Source: an uncultured Oscillospiraceae bacterium (lineage in GTDB: Bacteria > Bacillota > Clostridia > Oscillospirales > Oscillospiraceae). Taken from it: DNA of 25,214 nucleotides. Below are positions 21,477 through 25,214 of the stretch, piece after piece. Position 1 is the first letter of the stretch. Each line of letters starts with the position of its first letter. Where the stretch lies: assembly GCA_910588135.1 (NCBI GenBank), contig CAJUOT010000021.1:1-25214 (forward strand), read 5' to 3'. The notes under the pieces are model-generated. The model ran no database searches and was not told the origin of the DNA. It worked only from the letters and a program-made list of their open reading frames with translations. The translations under genes and the position numbers were made by a program.

Positions 21477-22250
21477 TTACTGCCCTTCGGCATCCGCCCT
21501 GTCCGCCAGCTGCGACACCAGGGCGCTGATGTAGCCGCCGTCCACCATGCGGAACTGGTCCTCCGGGGGATACAGGCAGCCGCCGTAGTGGATGGCCCGG
21601 TTGTTCACCGCCGAGCGGTCCGCCATCTGCCGGTGGCCGGACAAATGCACCTGGGCGCACCCGGTCTGGGCCGCCACCCGGTCCACGTTCCCGGACTTGA
21701 TCCCCCCGCCTGGCAGAATCTCAATCCGCCCGGCCGCGTACCGGATCATCTCCCGGATGGTGTCCGCGCCCTGGGGCGCGTCCGGCTCTTGGCCGCTGGT
21801 CAAAATCCGCGTCACCCCCAGCGCGACGAGCTGGTCCATTGCCGCCCGCCAGTCCGGAACCACATCAATGGCCCGGTGGAACACGGATTCTCCGCCCGCC
21901 TCCCGGACCAGATCCGCCAGCACGCGGGTGCGCTCCACGTCCAGCGTCCCGTCCTCATGGAGGAAGCCAAAGGCCAATCCGTCCGCGCCGTGGGCCAGCA
22001 GCAGCTTCGCGTCCTCCACCGCCGTGGCAAATTCCGCCTGCGTATAGCAGAAGCCGCCCTCCCGGGGCCGCACCATGGCGATAACCTTCATCCCCGTCTC
22101 CCGCTTGGCCACAATCAGCTCCCCCAGCGTGGGGGTGAGCCCGCCGTGAAACAGATCGCAGTTCAGCTCCGCCCGGTCCGCCCCCGCCCGGTATGCCTGG
22201 ATCACGTCGTCCGCGCTGCCGCAGCATACCTCTACCAAAATTCTGCCCAT
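21477..22250 (-). CDS. cutC: CutC family protein (copper homeostasis homologue)
   Basis: The 257-residue product is a TIM-barrel CutC homologue. It has the typical opening ILVEVCCGSADD, RAELNCDLFHGGLTPTLG at about 26-43, MVRPREGGFCYT at 59-70, the FGFLHEDGTLD block and the HRAIDVVPDW and LTSGQEPDA blocks. The family has long been linked to copper tolerance, but the molecular activity is not settled. The ATG at 22250 was chosen because GGAGG lies eight bases upstream and the first conserved strand begins there; an in-frame ATG at 22286 lacks a good site and lies upstream of the expected start of transcription. The gene is divergent from the MarR gene. Confidence 0.93.
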   Translation of the reverse strand: MGRILVEVCCGSADDVIQAYRAGADRAELNCDLFHGGLTPTLGELIVAKRETGMKVIAMVRPREGGFCYTQAEFATAVEDAKLLLAHGADGLAFGFLHEDGTLDVERTRVLADLVREAGGESVFHRAIDVVPDWRAAMDQLVALGVTRILTSGQEPDAPQGADTIREMIRYAAGRIEILPGGGIKSGNVDRVAAQTGCAQVHLSGHRQMADRSAVNNRAIHYGGCLYPPEDQFRMVDGGYISALVSQLADRADAEGQ

Positions 22251-22284
22251 AGAATTGACCTCCCAGCATTTTATATCACAATCC

Positions 22285-22313
22285 ATTATAATTTCCCGCC
22301 TCGGGGTTGTCAA
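22285..22313 (-). promoter_or_regulatory. Consensus sigma-A promoter of cutC
   Basis: The minus strand shows a perfect TTGACA (22308-22313), a 17-base spacer and a perfect TATAAT (22285-22290). Transcription would start near 22278, about 28 bases before the ATG. Confidence 0.9.
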
Positions 22314-22348
22314 GGAAGGGCGCCGCTCCGGGAAAGCCGCTGTAAATA

Positions 22349-22365
22349 ATATGTGAACAACATAT
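22349..22365. promoter_or_regulatory. Palindromic operator candidate 1, MarR type
   Basis: ATATGT and ACATAT flank a five-base centre, 8 bases upstream of the MarR -35 box and 36 bases upstream of the cutC -35 box. Fourteen of 17 bases match the site at 22401-22417. Confidence 0.7.
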
Positions 22366-22373
22366 AATTTCCC

Positions 22374-22402
22374 TTGACAATGAGAAAAGCTGCGGCTAAT
22401 AT
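22374..22402 (+). promoter_or_regulatory. Sigma-A promoter of the MarR-ABC operon
   Basis: A perfect TTGACA (22374-22379), a 17-base spacer and TAATAT (22397-22402). The -10 box lies inside the second palindrome, so a bound repressor would block it. Confidence 0.85.
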
Positions 22403-22420
22403 ATGTGAAGCAAATATATT
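22398..22420. promoter_or_regulatory. Palindromic operator candidate 2, over the MarR -10 box
   Basis: AATATAT (22398-22404) and ATATATT (22414-22420) form an inverted repeat with a nine-base centre that includes the -10 box and likely start. The core 22401-22417 matches operator 1 in 14 of 17 bases, 52 bases away. Confidence 0.75.
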
Positions 22421-22433
22421 TGGAGGTGATCCT

Positions 22434-22892
22434 GTGCACGAGGACGAGCACATCTCCATCCTCGCCCTATTCCAGACCCTGAAGGCCAAAACCTCCCGCC
22501 TGCTGGAACCCGTGGTGCAGGCGGAGGGACTGACCCCCCTCCAAGCCCGGGTGCTGCTCCAGCTGTGCCGCCAAGACGCCACCGTGGGGGACATCAGCGA
22601 GATAACCAACATGGGGCAGGCCAACGCCTCCTCCCTGTGCAAAAAACTGGAACAGGGCGGCTTTCTCACCCGGAGCCGGAACCGGGCCGACGGGCGGGTC
22701 GTCACCCTCTCCCTGACGGAGAAAGGCCGGGAGGCAATGGCCCGTATGCAGCGGCGTCTGGATCGTTACCTGGCGCTTGTCAACGCCCGCCCCAGCGAGG
22801 AACGGGAGGAGCTGATCCGCGGCCTGCGGGCAATTGAGAATATGCTGGACTACCTATTTGAACAGACCAAAGGAGACCAAAACCTATGCTAA
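22434..22892 (+). CDS. MarR family transcriptional regulator
   Basis: This 152-residue winged-helix protein is a likely repressor of its own operon. The recognition helix area reads ISEITNMGQANASSLCKKLEQGGFLTRSRN and the wing RADGRVVTLSLTEKGREAM, both typical of MarR; helices at each end would form the dimer. The start is a GTG at 22434 with GGAGG seven bases upstream; in-frame TTG and ATG codons further upstream overlap the promoter and are not used. It overlaps the ABC gene by seven bases, so the two share a message. By analogy, a ligand, perhaps a substrate of the transporter, would release it from the two palindromes near the promoter. Confidence 0.93.
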   Translation: MHEDEHISILALFQTLKAKTSRLLEPVVQAEGLTPLQARVLLQLCRQDATVGDISEITNMGQANASSLCKKLEQGGFLTRSRNRADGRVVTLSLTEKGREAMARMQRRLDRYLALVNARPSEEREELIRGLRAIENMLDYLFEQTKGDQNLC

Positions 22893-25214
22893 AACTGGTA
22901 AACATCACCAAGCAGTACACCCTGGGCGGCAATACCATCGACGCCCTGCGGGGCATCGACCTGGAGTTCCGGGAGAACGAGTTCGTGTCCATCCTGGGCC
23001 CCTCGGGCTGCGGCAAGACCACCACGCTGAACATCATCGGCGGGCTGGACCGCTACACCAGCGGCGATTTGATCATCAATGGCCGCTCCACCAAGGAGTA
23101 CAAGGACGGGGACTGGGACGCCTACCGCAACCACTCCATTGGCTTTGTGTTCCAGAGCTATAACCTCATCCCCCACCAGACCGTGCTGGCCAACGTGGAG
23201 CTGGCCCTGACCCTGGCCGGGGTGTCCCGCGCCGAACGCCGCCGCCGCGCCGTAGAGGCCCTGGAGCGGGTGGGCTTGGGCGACCAGCTCAGCAAGGTTC
23301 CCTCCCAGATGTCCGGCGGGCAGATGCAGCGGGTGGCCATCGCCCGGGCCCTCATCAACGACCCGGACATTTTGCTGGCGGACGAGCCCACTGGCGCGCT
23401 GGACAGCGAGACCTCCGTACAGGTGATGGAGCTGCTCAAAGAGGTGGCCCGGGACCGGCTGGTCATCATGGTCACCCACAACCCGGAGCTGGCCCAGCAG
23501 TACTCCACCCGCATCGTCACCCTGAAGGACGGCCGGGTCACCGGAGACTCCAACCCCTACCATTCGGAGGCGGACGCCCCCGTCCTCACCGGGAGGGAGG
23601 CCAGGGCGGATAAAAAGCCCTCCATGTCCTTCCTCACCGCCCTGTCCCTGTCGCTCACCAACCTGCGCACCAAAATGGGACGGACGGTGCTCACCGCCTT
23701 CGCCGGGTCCATCGGCATCATCGGCATCGCCCTCATCCTGGCCCTGTCCACCGGCATCAACACTTATATCAATAAAGTGCAGGAGGACACCCTGTCCAGC
23801 TACCCCATCACCATCCAGGCGGAGAGCACCGACATGACCGCCCTGATGGCCTCCCTCATGGGGGCGCGGCACAGCGAGGCGGGGGGCGCCGGGGGCGGCG
23901 CAGGCCACGACCCCGACCGGGTGTACGCCTCCACAGTCATGTACGACATGATGGACTCCATGCTCAACGCCGAGGTGGAGACCAACAACCTGGAGGCCTT
24001 CAAGGAGTATCTGGACAACGGGGGCGGCGGCATCCGGGACATGGCCAACGTCCACTACAGCTACGACTTCGATTTTGATATCTACACCCAGGACGAGAAC
24101 GGGGATATCATCAAGTGCGACGTGATGACGCTGATGCAGGACGCCATGACCGCCATGTACGGCGGGGACTACTCCTCTTATTTTGAACAGATGGGCTCCA
24201 TGTACTCCGCCATGGATGTGTGGGAGGAGCTGCTCCCCGGCGAGGACGGCGAGCTGGTGGCCCCCCAGGTCAAGGCCGACTATGAGCTGCTCTGCGGGGA
24301 TTGGCCCCAGAGCCACGACGAGGTGATCCTGTTCGTGGACGGCAACAACGAGATCTCCGACCTGATGCTGTACGCCCTGGGCCTCATGCCCCACGACGAC
24401 ATGGAAGAGGCCATGGTATCCATGTCCAAGGGGGAGGCGGTGGACGCCCCCGACCTGAGCTGGAGCTACGAGGAGCTGTGCGGTCTGGGCTTCAAGCTGA
24501 TCCTCCCGGCGGAGTACTACCAGCACGACCCGGTGGCCGGCACCTACACCGATATGTCCGCCACCGAAACGGGGATGGACTTTCTCTACAACAGCGAGGA
24601 CACCGGCATCCGCCTGAAAATAGCGGGCATCGCCCGCCCCGCCGGAGACGGAAACGCCATGGGGGGCGGCATGACCTCCGGCGGCATCGGCTACACCAGC
24701 GCCCTCACCCGCTTTGCCATCGAGACCACCGGGGAGACGGAAATTCTGAAGGCCCAGCTGGCCGACCCGGACACCGACGTGATCTCCGCCCTGCCCTTCC
24801 CCAAGGACACCGACGTGGAGCCCACTGACGGGGAGAAAGCTCAGGCCATTGCCGAACACCTGTCCACCCTGTCCGCCCAGGACAAGGCCGCAGCCTACGT
24901 GGACGTGATGGGCCAGCCCTCCTCGCAGTACGTGGACGCGGTGGTGGAGCAGCAAATGGCGGGTATGACCCGGGAGAGCATTGAGGAGATGATTGTTCAG
25001 CAGTACGCCGGGGAGATGGGCGTGGACGGGGACACCGTCCGGGGCTATATCGCGGACATGAGCGACGAGGAACTCTTTGACCGGGTGGAGGAGGCCATCG
25101 CCCAGGCGGTGCGGGAGCAGTACGCCGCCGGGGTGGAGGCACGCTTGGGAAGCCAGTCCGCCGACCAGCTGGCCGCCATGATGGACTTGACCCTGGAGCA
25201 GGGGATCACAGATC
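22886..25214 (+). CDS. Fused ABC transporter ATPase-permease, MacB/FtsX type (partial, runs off the window)
   Basis: The 776 visible residues begin with a full ATPase domain: Walker A GPSGCGKTT at 38-46, Q-loop Gln at 90, MSGGQ at 142-146, Walker B ILLADEPTGALD at 162-173 and the switch His at 198. A linker leads to a first membrane helix at about 266-292 (permease start LRTKMGRTVLTAFAGSIGIIGIAL). A large extracellular domain follows to the end of the window, rich in acidic and Met residues. The other membrane helices of the FtsX-like permease must lie beyond 25214. This layout, ATPase first then MacB-type permease, is common in Firmicutes exporters and peptide-sensing transporters. The ATG at 22886 follows AAAGGAG ten bases upstream and lies inside the end of the MarR gene. 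Confidence 0.92.
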   Translation, partial: MLKLVNITKQYTLGGNTIDALRGIDLEFRENEFVSILGPSGCGKTTTLNIIGGLDRYTSGDLIINGRSTKEYKDGDWDAYRNHSIGFVFQSYNLIPHQTVLANVELALTLAGVSRAERRRRAVEALERVGLGDQLSKVPSQMSGGQMQRVAIARALINDPDILLADEPTGALDSETSVQVMELLKEVARDRLVIMVTHNPELAQQYSTRIVTLKDGRVTGDSNPYHSEADAPVLTGREARADKKPSMSFLTALSLSLTNLRTKMGRTVLTAFAGSIGIIGIALILALSTGINTYINKVQEDTLSSYPITIQAESTDMTALMASLMGARHSEAGGAGGGAGHDPDRVYASTVMYDMMDSMLNAEVETNNLEAFKEYLDNGGGGIRDMANVHYSYDFDFDIYTQDENGDIIKCDVMTLMQDAMTAMYGGDYSSYFEQMGSMYSAMDVWEELLPGEDGELVAPQVKADYELLCGDWPQSHDEVILFVDGNNEISDLMLYALGLMPHDDMEEAMVSMSKGEAVDAPDLSWSYEELCGLGFKLILPAEYYQHDPVAGTYTDMSATETGMDFLYNSEDTGIRLKIAGIARPAGDGNAMGGGMTSGGIGYTSALTRFAIETTGETEILKAQLADPDTDVISALPFPKDTDVEPTDGEKAQAIAEHLSTLSAQDKAAAYVDVMGQPSSQYVDAVVEQQMAGMTRESIEEMIVQQYAGEMGVDGDTVRGYIADMSDEELFDRVEEAIAQAVREQYAAGVEARLGSQSADQLAAMMDLTLEQGITD

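Noticed and set aside
22374..22433. Longer N-terminus for the MarR protein from a TTG or ATG upstream
   Set aside because: Those codons lie in the -35 box or before the expected start of transcription; the GTG at 22434 has an ideal ribosome site.
22889..24955. 688-codon minus-strand frame opposite the ABC exporter gene
   Set aside because: The plus strand gives a full ATPase with all motifs; the minus frame is low-complexity.

Overview
The window looks like chromosomal DNA from a high-GC, gut-type clostridium, probably Oscillospiraceae (Flavonifractor, Lawsonibacter or Oscillibacter relatives). The pointers are the GC-rich coding sequence, strong AGGAGG-type ribosome sites, near-consensus sigma-A promoters with 17-base spacers, a T-box leader, c-di-GMP-I riboswitches, an LCP wall enzyme, and LysM and SLH surface proteins. 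The genus call is inference from gene content; no rRNA or tRNA gene was seen.

Layout. 57-2454 (minus): a lipoprotein, permease and ATPase import operon of unknown substrate. 2704-3726 (plus): an LCP wall-polymer transferase. 3829-5751 (minus): a secreted 5'-nucleotidase with a LysM wall anchor. 5932-7053 (minus): prfB, without its programmed frameshift. 7185-7289 (minus): a 34-residue peptide gene with its own terminator. 7391-8231 (minus): an AIM24/TIGR00266-family gene followed by two decayed copies of its own 3' end, each beside a strong hairpin. 8405-10723 (minus): glycogen phosphorylase, again with an echo of its last codons downstream. 10986-12593 (minus): a secreted beta-helix/SLH protein whose roughly 345-base leader carries two c-di-GMP-I riboswitches in series. 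13179-13904 (plus): yebC. 13940-14764 (minus): proC. 14890-15114 (plus): a small 74-residue protein with its own promoter and terminator. 15188-15290: a long foldback element. 15296-16990 (minus): leuA under a leucine-type T-box. 17502-18776 (minus): a Gfo/Idh/MocA oxidoreductase. 19198-21182 (minus): a lower-GC two-gene cassette of unknown function. 21477-22250 (minus): cutC. 22434 to the end (plus): a MarR regulator overlapping a fused ATPase-permease that runs off the window.

How the parts relate. Most genes are single transcription units with their own promoter and terminator. The metabolic genes (leuA, proC, glgP) are housekeeping. The surface genes (LCP, LysM nucleotidase, beta-helix/SLH protein) concern the envelope; the last is wired to cyclic-di-GMP. 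The MarR gene has two matching palindromes around its promoter and shares a message with the exporter-like ABC gene, which suggests inducible efflux.

The most striking items are the tandem c-di-GMP riboswitches with two different expression platforms, the repeated gene-tail plus hairpin duplications downstream of the AIM24 gene and glgP, and the two-gene cassette at 19198-21182.
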